Part shown: piece by piece, positions 35,101 to 43,383 of the stretch
Numbering within the stretch: position 1 is the stretch's first letter
Layout of the letters: the number at the start of each line of letters is the position of its first letter
Assembly (NCBI GenBank): GCA_023389035.1
Contig: JAEWFC010000016.1
Coordinates: 62,001-126,000 of the forward strand
DNA: 64,000 nt
Direction of reading: 5' to 3'
From: Acidobacteriota bacterium
GTDB taxonomy: Bacteria; Acidobacteriota; Blastocatellia; Pyrinomonadales; Pyrinomonadaceae
The notes under the pieces: model-generated
What the model was told of the DNA's origin: nothing
Database searches by the model: none
The model's input: the letters and a program-made list of their open reading frames with translations, nothing else
Position numbers and translations under genes: made by a program

Positions 35101-37621
35101 CGCGTATCAGGACATTCTCGCTGCGGGCGGAACTTTTGTTTCCGGACCGTACACGGGAACGTTGTCCACCGGATTCAGCAACCCGCTTCCGGGCCGTCAG
35201 GCATGGTCGGGTAACTCGAACGGTTATAAGGACGTGGAGGTAACCCTGCCGGCGTCAGCCAACGGACAGAACGTTCAGTTCAAGTTCCGAATGGGATCTG
35301 ACTCGTCAGTGGGTGGTGTTGGTGTTCGAGTTGACGACTTTAACCTCGTAAGCTCGTTCAACTGCGGCGGCGGTGGACCTACACCTACCCCGACACCTAC
35401 TGGATCACCGACTCCGACCCCGACTGCAACACCTACCCCGTCGCCGACACCTACGCCGGCACCAGGGTTCATATATGACAACGGACCGCTTTCAACCGGC
35501 CCGACGTCAAATAGTGGGGTCAACGCTCCGGCCGGAACGACATGGAGCGAGGCCCAGAACGAAACAGGAAATACAACTTACTCCAATACACTGGCTGGCG
35601 TAGGTTGTGCGGTATCGACTACGGCTAATCTGTTCCGCTGTGCAGACAACTTCACAGTTCCGGCAGGTCAGACGTGGACGATCGATCAGGTCGCTGTATT
35701 CGTATACCAGACCGGTTTCGCTGGTACCACAAGTCCCGTAACGGGCGGTACTCTGCAGATCTGGAACGGACGTCCGGGCGATGCCGGGGCTACTGTCATC
35801 TTCGGTGACACGACGACCAATCGACTTGGCACATCGACAGATAGCTTGATGTGGCGAATCTTTAACAGTTCGGTCCCGGCTCCCGGAACTACACCGGCAA
35901 CAAACCGACGTATCTGGGATACCAGATTGCTCGTTTCGCCGGCTCAGGTTCTTGGACCAGGCACATACTGGATCGATTGGGATACGCGGATCGGTACGAA
36001 CACGGCGCATTTTGCTCCGACCGTTACCGTTCCGGGTGTTCGAGGCCGAACAGGCGATAACGCTCGCCAGTTCACCGCGACCGGATGGGTCGACGTTCTT
36101 GACGTGGGCAACCCGGATGCGTCAGCTCCGGATGTTCCGCAGGACTTCCCGTTCAAGCTAGTTGGAAGCATCGGCGGTGGTGGTACACCTACCCCGACGC
36201 CTACAGCAACTCCGACGCCGACGGCAACGCCTACCCCGACGCCTACACCTGGCGGCGGAACGACGTTCCCAGGCACGGGAACGGGCAACATTCCCGACGG
36301 TACGACATGCGGTACGGAAGGTACTCCTTTGACGATCTCGTTCAACGTGACCGGCATCTCAGGGCCACCGACGTCAGTATCGGTTGGACTTACGGGTACG
36401 CATACTTGGGTTGGCGATGTCCGAGCAAGACTGATCTCACCCGACGGCACGACGTTCATGGTATTCGGCAACACCGGATCCACGACGACGGGCGGTGTGG
36501 GTGATTCATCTGACTTTGCCGGACCGTACAACTTTAACGATGCAGCATCAGGTAACTGGTGGCAGGCAGCAGCAGCCGCTGGTACAGCCGTTCCGATCCC
36601 GGCCGGTGACTATCGTACATCGGCAGGCGGCGGAAGTGCCGGAGGCGGAGCATTGACGCTGATGACACCTGCTTTTGCAGGTATCCCGACATCGAACGGA
36701 ACATGGACGATGACCTTCACCGACCAGTGTCCCGCCGATACCGGCAGCATCACTGCAGCGAGCCTTACCTTAGGCGGCGGCGTTACGCCTCCGTCGGGTG
36801 ACGGACGTGCTGACTTCGACGGCGATGGCCGTACCGATCTTTCGGTCTTCCGTCCGTCAGAAGGCAACTGGTATCTGCAGCGTTCGACCGCAGGCTTCCA
36901 GGTCCTAAACTGGGGCATCGCGACCGATACGCTCGTACCGGGTGACTACGATGGTGACGGCACCGACGATGTCGCAGTGTTCAGGCCAAATGATGACCCG
37001 ACGCAACCCGATTTCTATATGCTTAACAGCAATGGATTCGTGTTCACCGGCGTATCATGGGGTGTCACGGGCGATGTTCCGGCGAATGCCGACTATGATG
37101 GCGACGGTAAGTATGACATCGCTGTCTATCGAGCCTCCGAGGGCAACTGGTACATCCTGCTTAGCAGCAATGGCGGAAACCTCATTGTTAATAACCCGGG
37201 TACCACACCTGTTCCTGGAGACTACGATGGAGACGGAGAAGCCGACGGCATCATCTTCACCAACGGTGCATGGACAGGTACGCTTTCGACCGGACCTACA
37301 GTCAACATCTCGCTCGGACAGGCCGGAGACATTCCGGTACCTGGAGACTACGATGGTGACGGAACGGACGATCAGGCAGTTTACCGTCCATCCGATGGTA
37401 CGTGGTATGTCAGACAGAGCTCGGATGGCCAGGTAGTTGCTACCCCGTTCGGCCTTTCGACTGACACACCGGTACCTGGAGACTACGACGGTGACGGTAA
37501 GGATGACCAGGCCATCTATCGAGCCGGACTCTGGTGGATCAACAAGTCGAGCGGAGGCGTTGACGTCTTCCAGTTCGGTCTTGCGAGCGATTCGCCGGTT
37601 CCGACCGCGGCCCGGCCGTAA
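32177..37621 (+). CDS. secreted M36 metallopeptidase with TP linkers, P-domain and VCBS repeats
   Basis: This 1814-residue paralogue of the upstream peptidase shares long identical stretches (AVPAWRVLIWQPV, KAVMAFTGGPNNRPHNPLTFAD). It has a signal peptide (residues 1 to about 32), propeptide with FNGIPVFRGE-like motif, zinc motif HEVTH (543-547) and third ligand Glu in GMGEGWGD (about 570). CARDB-like and choice-of-anchor-J-like domains follow. Then, unlike its neighbour, it has a Thr-Pro linker (about 1067-1095), an unrecognised beta domain (about 1096-1333), a second Thr-Pro linker, a proprotein-convertase P-like domain (about 1358-1535, GNIPDGTTCGTEGTPLTISF) and about six VCBS repeats to the end. 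It is predicted to be extracellular and surface-retained. Confidence 0.9.
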   Translation: MQNKSPKGARKGLLMSIFAMMLVTALAILPAQFQWEVNSQGKGLIERTHSHEAGLENYDIREFRGKGDSEALVAIREKAGKNASFMADMRDGFARGEENLRTRVPSLKVEYNPELQVPEVISPDMWRTNIERLSGATGTTRATALRNFAKDNSELLGMDRGQIDNLKVIADYENPSGSMGFAHFIQEINGIPVFRGEIKAGFTKSGEMVRVINTLAPGLDYDSLSSDFGDPLNAVRAAAGYINNDMSDMDLTRDDSLSDGNRVFFGKGDWATQAEKFYFPTEPGVAVPAWRVLIWQPVNAYYVIVDTEGRMLWRKNITEDQTTAATFQVYNNANGYIKAADNPAPLSPGPIDPTLGTQGALATRTNVTLIGNEGPYGSINNGWITDGANITDGNFVEAGIDRVSPNGVDAPAAGDGTCPGAGCRTFTSTWNPPPGNPAPGDEPLTAQAQRGAVIQMFYVMNRFQSEMYNLGWTEQAFNFQQDNFGRGGVANDRVSAEGQDSSGSNNANFSITSDGTRGRMQMYLWTGPTPDYDGTPDAEVIIHEVTHGLSGRLHGNGSGLSNNMSRGMGEGWGDWYAMTMLAEPSDPINGIYTTGGYATHLAAAGFTGNYYYGIRRFPKAVMAFTGGPNNRPHNPLTFADLNAGCDLSDGAFPRGPFGASGCDAVHNAGEIWSSALWEVRAKMVTRLGFTAGTQRVLQVVTDGMKLAPAGPTFLQERDAIIAAASALPVAPEAAADVLDVREGFRIRGMGFSATVNAVSPANVTEAFDTPNAVIAPPITVTDPAPGGDGDGFPEPGETVNVNVPVTNNTGSTVTNVVVSIAGGNSVNYGTINHGQTVTNAIPYAIAAGAPCGSSINLQITVSSDTGSQPPAPFSFVLGQPIGTVENFDGVTAPSLPAGWTSTATGVGSGWATNTTSPASAPNSVFATDVTAVGISELETPAIPVSSSAAALKFKLNHNTESGFDGMVLEIKIGAGAYQDILAAGGTFVSGPYTGTLSTGFSNPLPGRQAWSGNSNGYKDVEVTLPASANGQNVQFKFRMGSDSSVGGVGVRVDDFNLVSSFNCGGGGPTPTPTPTGSPTPTPTATPTPSPTPTPAPGFIYDNGPLSTGPTSNSGVNAPAGTTWSEAQNETGNTTYSNTLAGVGCAVSTTANLFRCADNFTVPAGQTWTIDQVAVFVYQTGFAGTTSPVTGGTLQIWNGRPGDAGATVIFGDTTTNRLGTSTDSLMWRIFNSSVPAPGTTPATNRRIWDTRLLVSPAQVLGPGTYWIDWDTRIGTNTAHFAPTVTVPGVRGRTGDNARQFTATGWVDVLDVGNPDASAPDVPQDFPFKLVGSIGGGGTPTPTPTATPTPTATPTPTPTPGGGTTFPGTGTGNIPDGTTCGTEGTPLTISFNVTGISGPPTSVSVGLTGTHTWVGDVRARLISPDGTTFMVFGNTGSTTTGGVGDSSDFAGPYNFNDAASGNWWQAAAAAGTAVPIPAGDYRTSAGGGSAGGGALTLMTPAFAGIPTSNGTWTMTFTDQCPADTGSITAASLTLGGGVTPPSGDGRADFDGDGRTDLSVFRPSEGNWYLQRSTAGFQVLNWGIATDTLVPGDYDGDGTDDVAVFRPNDDPTQPDFYMLNSNGFVFTGVSWGVTGDVPANADYDGDGKYDIAVYRASEGNWYILLSSNGGNLIVNNPGTTPVPGDYDGDGEADGIIFTNGAWTGTLSTGPTVNISLGQAGDIPVPGDYDGDGTDDQAVYRPSDGTWYVRQSSDGQVVATPFGLSTDTPVPGDYDGDGKDDQAIYRAGLWWINKSSGGVDVFQFGLASDSPVPTAARP

Positions 37622-37630
37622 AGCCACAGC

Positions 37631-37658
37631 CTGAAGGGGTCTGTAAAGTTCCCTTCAG
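37631..37658 (+). terminator. small hairpin just after the second M36 gene
   Basis: The 8-bp arms CTGAAGGG and CCCTTCAG enclose a 12-base loop, with no T run. It may act together with the stronger hairpin 15 bases downstream. Confidence 0.4.
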
Positions 37659-37672
37659 CATTCACAAGTACG

Positions 37673-37708
37673 AAATGCCGCAGGCTGTAATGGCCTGCGG
37701 CATTTTTG
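37673..37708 (+). terminator. terminator of the second M36 gene
   Basis: A perfect 13-bp stem, AAATGCCGCAGGC with GCCTGCGGCATTT, has a 7-base loop and is followed by TTG. The promoter of the next gene begins inside its tail. Confidence 0.88.
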
Positions 37709-37737
37709 TTGACACTCTCACACTCGACCGTTATGTT
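37709..37737 (+). promoter_or_regulatory. promoter of the CxxCH repeat protein gene
   Basis: A perfect TTGACA (37709-37714) lies 17 bases from TATGTT (37732-37737, four of six), directly after the preceding terminator. The leader is about 75 bases. Confidence 0.6.
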
Positions 37738-37818
37738 TTTATTATCGACTCTCTCAGACTTTCAGTCCCCCGTGTCCGTCAAAGCTTCAAGTATCTGTCG
37801 CCGGAGGTGTTACAAAGT

Positions 37819-39261
37819 ATGAAGACTTCTCTTCCAATCATCCTACGTTTGAAACTCGCAGCCGCGATCGGCTTTGTATTCCTTGGGGCCGCAGGCTTTC
37901 TTGGCCTGTTTTCTATTGAACGGCCGGTAGGTGCATCCGTCTCCGGACCTACAACTTCACACACTGCGGCACCGGGCGAGCTTAGCTGTGCGGCTTGTCA
38001 TGCAGAGTTTCCCGTTAATAGCGGGACCGGAAACATCCAGATAAGCGGCATTCCCGCGAACTATCGACCCGGACAGCAGATCCCGGTGACAGTTACCGTA
38101 AGCCAGGCTGATGCCGTGCTTTATGGATTTCAGCTAACGGCGATCGGCCCCGACGGTGAACAGATCGGTAGCTATACATTGCCGCCCGCCAATCCGCAGC
38201 CGCTGCAGGTTGAACCGGGAGTCGTCGGCACGCTTGAGCGGCAATACATAATGCATACCGCGGCAGGCACATCGTCCTCAGCTTTTGGCTCAAGGTCGTG
38301 GAACTTTACATGGACGGCTCCGGCTGCACGCGTTGGAAAGATCAGTTTTTATGCCGCGGGAAACGGTGCGAATAGCGACGGAGGCCCTTTTGGTGATCAT
38401 ATCTACACCACGGCCGCCAGCACTCTTTCGGGCTCAGCGATCGCGAATTTTGACGGCGATATCAAAAGCGATATCTCCGTGTTCAGGCCTTCGACCGGTG
38501 CGTGGTATTCGCTGAACACTGTAGATGCGGGATTCAAGGCCACGCAATTCGGGCTGCCGGGCGATCTTATCGCACCAGGAGATTACGATGGTGACGGCAC
38601 TTCCGACCTTGCGGTCTTCAGACCATCGACCGGTGTTTGGTATGCAGCTCTAAGCGGAGGCGGCATAAGCATCGTCCAATGGGGAATTACCGGCGATGTT
38701 CCTGTTCCGGGCGATTACGACGGTGATCTTAAGAATGACTTTGCGATCTGGCGTCCATCAACCGGAGTGTGGTACATCCTCAGAAGCTCAGACGGCGGTT
38801 TCGACATCCGCACTTTCGGTATCGCCGCTGATAAGCCTGTCCAGGCGGACTTTGATGCTGACGGCCGAACCGACGTTGCGGTCTGGCGCCCTGCAACCGG
38901 CGTCTGGTACATCTGGCGAAGCACGGACAATGGCTTCTCAATATTTAATTTCGGCCTCGCGGGAGACAAACCTACTCAGGGTGATTACGATGGCGACGGC
39001 AGAGCAGATGCGGCCGTCTTTAGGCCTTCGAATGGCGTATGGTACGTTCTCGGGTCAACCGCGGGGTTTTCTTCGGTAAATTTTGGACTTGGAACTGATA
39101 TACCGGCACCTGCGGATTTTGACGGCGATGGAAAAACGGACATCGCGGTTTTTCGCGACGGTGTCTGGTATATACTGCGGAGTTCGGACTTCGGCGTAGG
39201 AATCGCGGGGTTTGGCCTGCCCGGTGACGAACCGGTCCCGAGGGGGTATCTGCCGGATTAG
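37819..39261 (+). CDS. choice-of-anchor V-type CxxCH protein with VCBS repeats
   Basis: The start is ATG 37819, with GGAGG at 37803-37807; a more upstream ATG lies in a terminator. The 480-residue protein has a signal peptide (LKLAAAIGFVFLGAAGFLGLF). A domain with PGELSCAACHAEFPVNSGTG follows, where C57-A-A-C60-H61 is a c-type haem attachment motif. Beta-rich sequence continues to about residue 200, matching the reelin-like choice-of-anchor V layout. About seven VCBS repeats of the same type as in the two M36 proteins fill residues 210-480 (ANFDGDIKSDISVFRPSTGAWY). Whether haem is really attached is unknown. It may be a surface electron-transfer or binding protein. Confidence 0.85.
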   Translation: MKTSLPIILRLKLAAAIGFVFLGAAGFLGLFSIERPVGASVSGPTTSHTAAPGELSCAACHAEFPVNSGTGNIQISGIPANYRPGQQIPVTVTVSQADAVLYGFQLTAIGPDGEQIGSYTLPPANPQPLQVEPGVVGTLERQYIMHTAAGTSSSAFGSRSWNFTWTAPAARVGKISFYAAGNGANSDGGPFGDHIYTTAASTLSGSAIANFDGDIKSDISVFRPSTGAWYSLNTVDAGFKATQFGLPGDLIAPGDYDGDGTSDLAVFRPSTGVWYAALSGGGISIVQWGITGDVPVPGDYDGDLKNDFAIWRPSTGVWYILRSSDGGFDIRTFGIAADKPVQADFDADGRTDVAVWRPATGVWYIWRSTDNGFSIFNFGLAGDKPTQGDYDGDGRADAAVFRPSNGVWYVLGSTAGFSSVNFGLGTDIPAPADFDGDGKTDIAVFRDGVWYILRSSDFGVGIAGFGLPGDEPVPRGYLPD

Positions 39262-39283
39262 ATCCAGCGTTTCTGAATAATAA

Positions 39284-39322
39284 AAGTCCCGCCGCGAAAC
39301 ATTGCGTTACGCGGCGGGACTT
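39284..39322. terminator. bidirectional terminator between the CxxCH gene and pilQ
   Basis: A perfect 13-bp stem, AAGTCCCGCCGCG with CGCGGCGGGACTT, has a 13-base loop and lies between convergent genes. AT-rich flanks on both sides suit either direction. Confidence 0.75.
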
Positions 39323-39378
39323 ACTTGTACGAAAGGAAACAACTTTCGCTTCAAGCGGCTTAAAGGCTGCTCGGGCTA

Positions 39379-41073
39379 TTACGGCTGCGGTTTTATCGGC
39401 ACTCCGGGCTGAACACCAGGTGCAACTTGCATCTGCGGCTGCGGTACCGAGTTGTCCGAGTTTGACGGCGGATTGCCTAGCGGAACCGGCTGAATGATCG
39501 ATGCATTCGGTCGAGTCCCAGACGAACCGGAGGTTGCTGCGAAGTCCGGTCGATAGATCCTCGGTGTGATAAAGAAGAGTATCTCGTTCGTATTTCGCTG
39601 AACGCCCTTACGCTTGAACAAGTTACCGAGCAGAGGGATCTTCGAGAGTCCCGGTGTGCGGTCCTGATTCTCACGTTCGTCGTCAAAGAGCACGCCGCCG
39701 ACTACGGTCGTTCCGCCATCGGGAACAGTTACCTGAGTCTGCATCGTCTGGTTGTTGATCGCAGGAGCCACACCGCCGGTGATCGTTGCCGTTGAGCTGT
39801 TCTCAGCGAGAACGTCGAGAACTACGGTACCTACGTCGGTGATCTGCGGTGTGATCTCAAGCTTCAAAGGAACATCGACATACTGCGTCGTTGCGACCAC
39901 GGCACCGCCAGCAGCCGAACCCGGCTGAATCGTGGTGATCGGGATCTTTGTTCCGCTTTCGATCTTGGCTTTCTTGTTGTTGAGCGTGGTGACACGCGGG
40001 GTAGCAATGATCTTTGCCTGTCCTTTCTGTTCGCCGGCCGAGATCAGTGCACTAAGCTGAGCAGTACCGAAGATACCGGTCGTCAGGCCGATGACCGTGC
40101 TCGGGATGCTCGAGAAGAGGTTGTTGTTCGGGTTGGTCAAGGGCAAGCCCGGTCCGGGTTCAAGACCGCCGGTGTCCTGCGTCGGAAGTGTCCCGCCGAT
40201 GATGCCGCCGCCGCGTGCTCCGTTGAGCATTGCGAAGAGCTGCACGCCGATATCTCGGCTGAAGTTGCGCGTTGCGACAACGATGCGTGCTTCGATCTCG
40301 ACCTGCGGCTCAGGCTGGTCAAGAATGGCAACGAGCTGCTTGATCGCATCGATGTTCTCACGAACGTCGGTGATTATCAGTGAGTTGCTTCGTCCGTCGA
40401 TCTCAACCGAGCCGCGGCGTGAAAGCCGGCGCTGGATGATCGGCAGAATGCCTTCAGTGCTGTCCTCGCCGCCAGCTGATGAACCGCCGCCGTCATTGCC
40501 GCCGCCGGTCATTGAGCCGCCGGTAGGAACGAACTGCGGTGAAAGGTCCCCGCCAGTCAGACGTCCCGTTGTCGAAGCTCCGCGAAGAAGCGAGCCCTTA
40601 GCACGTGCGTAATTCAAACGGATAAATTCCGTGTAAAGAACTGCCGTATCAAGAGCGTTGTCCTGACGTAGACGGAAGATCTCGCCCTCGGAAGCTAGCA
40701 GCTTAGAATCTGCGACGCGAAGGATGGTGCCATTCACCTGAACACCGAGCTCCTGTGACTGCAGGATCGAGTCGAGCGCGATGTTCCAGGGAACCTCGCT
40801 CACGTTCACCGTAACAGGCGTGGCCTTTACGGAGCGATCGATGACGAAGTTAACTCCATATTGCTCAGTGATATAGCTGAGAATATCGCGGATATCCGCA
40901 TCGACCACATTGAGATTGATGGGTTCGCCGACGAATCCGGCGTCACCATACATTTTGCCCTGCTGACGTGGCTGCACGACCTGTGCAAACGTGCCAAGCA
41001 CGAGCATTGCGACAATTAGAGATGCGGTGATCGCCTTGCGGCAGCACACGCCTAAAGAGTGAAGAGAATTCAT
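39379..41073 (-). CDS. pilQ: type IV pilus secretin PilQ
   Basis: This 564-residue outer-membrane secretin forms the channel through which the pilus leaves the cell. It has a signal peptide to about residue 30. An STN/N0-like domain follows (INLNVVDADIRDILSYITEQYGVNFVID). An N1-type domain ends at NSLIITDVRENIDAIKQLVAILD. A secretin domain carries VPLKLEITPQI and VPDGGTTVVGGVLFDDERENQDRTPGLSKIPLLGNLFK, and ends at TNEILFFITPRI. The protein is shorter than proteobacterial PilQ because no AMIN domains precede the N0 domain. A Gly-rich insert (about 175-200) is peculiar. It is the last gene of pilMNOPQ. Confidence 0.93.
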   Translation of the reverse strand: MNSLHSLGVCCRKAITASLIVAMLVLGTFAQVVQPRQQGKMYGDAGFVGEPINLNVVDADIRDILSYITEQYGVNFVIDRSVKATPVTVNVSEVPWNIALDSILQSQELGVQVNGTILRVADSKLLASEGEIFRLRQDNALDTAVLYTEFIRLNYARAKGSLLRGASTTGRLTGGDLSPQFVPTGGSMTGGGNDGGGSSAGGEDSTEGILPIIQRRLSRRGSVEIDGRSNSLIITDVRENIDAIKQLVAILDQPEPQVEIEARIVVATRNFSRDIGVQLFAMLNGARGGGIIGGTLPTQDTGGLEPGPGLPLTNPNNNLFSSIPSTVIGLTTGIFGTAQLSALISAGEQKGQAKIIATPRVTTLNNKKAKIESGTKIPITTIQPGSAAGGAVVATTQYVDVPLKLEITPQITDVGTVVLDVLAENSSTATITGGVAPAINNQTMQTQVTVPDGGTTVVGGVLFDDERENQDRTPGLSKIPLLGNLFKRKGVQRNTNEILFFITPRIYRPDFAATSGSSGTRPNASIIQPVPLGNPPSNSDNSVPQPQMQVAPGVQPGVPIKPQP

Positions 41074-41177
41074 GTTTCCTCCGTTACAAAGTGATCCGCT
41101 CTTTTGGCATATCGCCGCGGACCTGTGGACTGGTCAATTATCTCGCGGCCGGAAGGACACCGGCCGCCGGTGAGATC

Positions 41178-41930
41178 TTAGTTTTTCCGTGCGGAACGGA
41201 CGGTGCGTTTTGCACCTGATGCCGGTTTTGCTTCTGCTTCCGGCATATTGTTCATTTCATCCAGAGGTGATACCAAAGAAGGCGAAGGCATCACGGCTGC
41301 GGCCGCCGGCACACCTACGGCGGTCGGGGCGGCAGGAGCAGCCTTTGCGTCGGCACTCTCGGCACCCGCAGGGGCTGTGCCCTGGATCACCTCACGCTGC
41401 GTGTACTTTCGAAGCGGCTTGTTCTCGACGGTCGTCGCGAACTTGTTCTTACCGACCTTGGTGACCTTTCGGAATACCAAACGGTTCTCTTCGACTGCGA
41501 CGAGCTGTCCATCAAAAAACTTTTCGCCCGGGTAGATAGTGTATGAGAGACGTATCGGGGTCGCTTCGACCATTGCGGCGTAGCCACGCGGCGTGCGAAA
41601 GATCCCCGTCACCTGCATTTCCTCGAGTGCGAGTACGCTGGTCACCTTAGGAAGCGGCTGGCCATTGGTGGCCGCATCTTCGCGCTGACGCTTGTAATAT
41701 TCGATACGCTGCTCGATCGAAGGAATGCCCGGTACAAAGTCAGGTACGCCTGGTTTCTTGGGCCCACCTTGAGCCGTCCCGCCCGGACCGGTGGTCTTCG
41801 TACGCGCCCAGCCCGGCTTTGCGAACGGGTCACGCTGTGCATTCACCTCGAATGCAAGGCCGCTCAGCAGGGTAAACCCGGCGACCGCGAATGACAGGGT
41901 CAAAATTCGTTTCATCTTCGGTATATTCAT
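41178..41930 (-). CDS. pilP: type IV pilus assembly protein PilP
   Basis: PilP links the inner-membrane PilMNO complex to the secretin. This version of about 250 residues has a signal peptide (MKRILTLSFAVAGFTLLSGLAFEVNAQ), then RDPFAKP and a disordered linker. A compact beta domain (VLALEEMQVTGIFRTPRGYAAMVEATP ... GEKFFDGQLVAVEENRLVFRKV) matches the PilP HR domain. There is no lipobox cysteine, unlike the Pseudomonas lipoprotein. The C-terminus carries an extra Ala-rich and basic tail (KRTVRSARKN). I chose ATG 41930; a GTG at 41963 is possible. Confidence 0.85.
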   Translation of the reverse strand: MNIPKMKRILTLSFAVAGFTLLSGLAFEVNAQRDPFAKPGWARTKTTGPGGTAQGGPKKPGVPDFVPGIPSIEQRIEYYKRQREDAATNGQPLPKVTSVLALEEMQVTGIFRTPRGYAAMVEATPIRLSYTIYPGEKFFDGQLVAVEENRLVFRKVTKVGKNKFATTVENKPLRKYTQREVIQGTAPAGAESADAKAAPAAPTAVGVPAAAAVMPSPSLVSPLDEMNNMPEAEAKPASGAKRTVRSARKN

Positions 41931-41972
41931 GGCTTTGTCTCTTGGGTATATGGTGATGCTCACAAGGCGGGC

Positions 41973-42611
41973 CTATTTTGCTGCGGGTGCCGGAGGGGCA
42001 GCAGCGGCAGGAGCGCCGGGCTGTCCCGGTGCGGGTGGTTTCGGCGTCAGTGCTTCCGGATCTGCATAGTATGCGGTCAGCAGGAACTGTGCGTGCAGCG
42101 TCTTATCGCCGGTCTGCTTGTCGAGCTGATTGATCTTAAAGTCGCTGATCGAGACGATTCGCGGAAGCTTTGCCATCTTGTCAAAGAATGCCTTCAGATT
42201 TGCGAAGTTACTGTCGACCTCGACCTCGACGGGTTTCGCCATGATCGAATCCTGTGTAGAATCGTCGCGTGGCGAGAACCGCATAACGATCAGGCGAGAA
42301 TCCTTGGCGTTATCCTGCAAGCCCTGCAAGACGTTAGTGATCTCACGCTGTTCGGGAAGAAGGACCTTCAGCTCCTCATATTCCATTGCCTTGCTGGCGT
42401 AAAGCGCACGAAATTCGGCAATACGCTCAGTGGCGACACGGGCTGCCTCATTCTTTGCCCTGAGGGCGGCGACCTCTTCATTTATCTTGACGACCTCGGC
42501 ACGCGTCTCGCTGGTGACGAAGTACCAGACGCTAGCGTAGAGCAGGGCGGCAACAGTGACGAGGACCATCAGCTGGAAATACCATGTAAGGTTTTTGAGT
42601 TTCTCTAACAT
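41973..42611 (-). CDS. pilO: type IV pilus assembly protein PilO
   Basis: This 212-residue inner-membrane protein has one N-terminal transmembrane helix (LMVLVTVAALLYASVWYFV) and a coiled-coil (EVVKINEEVAALRAKNEAARVA). A periplasmic ferredoxin-like PilO domain follows (LPEQREITNVLQGLQDNAKDSRLIVMRFSPRDD). PilO pairs with PilN to form the alignment complex of the pilus machine. It ends with a Pro/Ala-rich tail. The position between pilN and pilP is canonical. Confidence 0.9.
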   Translation of the reverse strand: MLEKLKNLTWYFQLMVLVTVAALLYASVWYFVTSETRAEVVKINEEVAALRAKNEAARVATERIAEFRALYASKAMEYEELKVLLPEQREITNVLQGLQDNAKDSRLIVMRFSPRDDSTQDSIMAKPVEVEVDSNFANLKAFFDKMAKLPRIVSISDFKINQLDKQTGDKTLHAQFLLTAYYADPEALTPKPPAPGQPGAPAAAAPPAPAAK

Positions 42612-42667
42612 TATAGTGTCCTTCTTATTTCGAAAGTTGGCTGGATCGCGCCGTTGGTTTCGGCGGA

Positions 42668-43378
42668 CTAATTCTTGGCTACCTGGACCGTTGTGCCGGG
42701 TGCGGGTGCTGCTCCGGGTGCGGACGCTGTGGTCGGTGCCGCGTCAGGATTCGGAGCCTTGGAGGGCGTGTAGGCCGTCTTTATGGTGAAGTTAACGAGG
42801 TTGACCTTCGGGGCCTCGCCGCCTGCCGGCGCGGTTGCCATTTGGTTTACCACTTCTTCACGTTTGGTCTCGATATTCAGGTTTGAGAACAGGCCATTCG
42901 AAAATTCCAGGCTACGGCCGAACTGTGTGACAGCAGCTTCGTCCGGAGAGTTTCCGGAGATAGTCACCTGATCGCCTGTCTGCTCGATGCTCTTTAGATA
43001 AAGGCCGGGCACCATCAGTATGCGTTCACGCATAGCTTCAAGCACAGCACTCGGACCAGCCTGTTTTGCACGAAGATTCTTGATAGCATCGATGCGCAGA
43101 TCGATATTCTTTATCTTCTGCTCGAGCTCCTGCTGTTCCTTCATCACGACCTCAAGCTCTTTCTGGATACGTTCCTGTTCGGCCTTATCCTCAAGGGCCT
43201 GGGCGTGGGCCATTTGTGAACTGATCACATCCCAACCGATGACGGCAGTCAGAAGGAAAGCGACGGCGAGCGACATTAACAATAGGCGTGACGACGCACT
43301 CGAGACCTTGCGGTCCACCGCCATAACGGTGCTGCCCTGTCGTTCTGTAACTGAGTTTAAAAGGTTTACCTTAATCAT
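42668..43378 (-). CDS. pilN: type IV pilus assembly protein PilN
   Basis: This 236-residue protein starts with the short cytoplasmic motif MIKVNLLNS, equivalent to the INLLP peptide that docks in PilM. One transmembrane helix (LLLMSLAVAFLLTAVIGWDVI), a coiled-coil rich in Glu/Gln, and a periplasmic domain (MVPGLYLKSIEQTGDQVTISGNSPDEAAVTQF) follow. The Pro/Ala-rich tail resembles that of PilO. It starts five bases after pilM, so the two are translationally close. Confidence 0.92.
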   Translation of the reverse strand: MIKVNLLNSVTERQGSTVMAVDRKVSSASSRLLLMSLAVAFLLTAVIGWDVISSQMAHAQALEDKAEQERIQKELEVVMKEQQELEQKIKNIDLRIDAIKNLRAKQAGPSAVLEAMRERILMVPGLYLKSIEQTGDQVTISGNSPDEAAVTQFGRSLEFSNGLFSNLNIETKREEVVNQMATAPAGGEAPKVNLVNFTIKTAYTPSKAPNPDAAPTTASAPGAAPAPGTTVQVAKN

Positions 43379-43383
43379 TGTTA

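Noticed and set aside
35378..35465. Thr-Pro coding repeat as a regulatory DNA repeat
   Set aside because: The repetition is explained by the coding of a TPTPTP linker between protein domains, a common feature of secreted proteins.
37675..37818. 48-codon upstream extension of the CxxCH protein
   Set aside because: The start codon lies inside the terminator stem of the preceding gene and the region holds the promoter. The ATG at 37819 has a good ribosome site and signal peptide.
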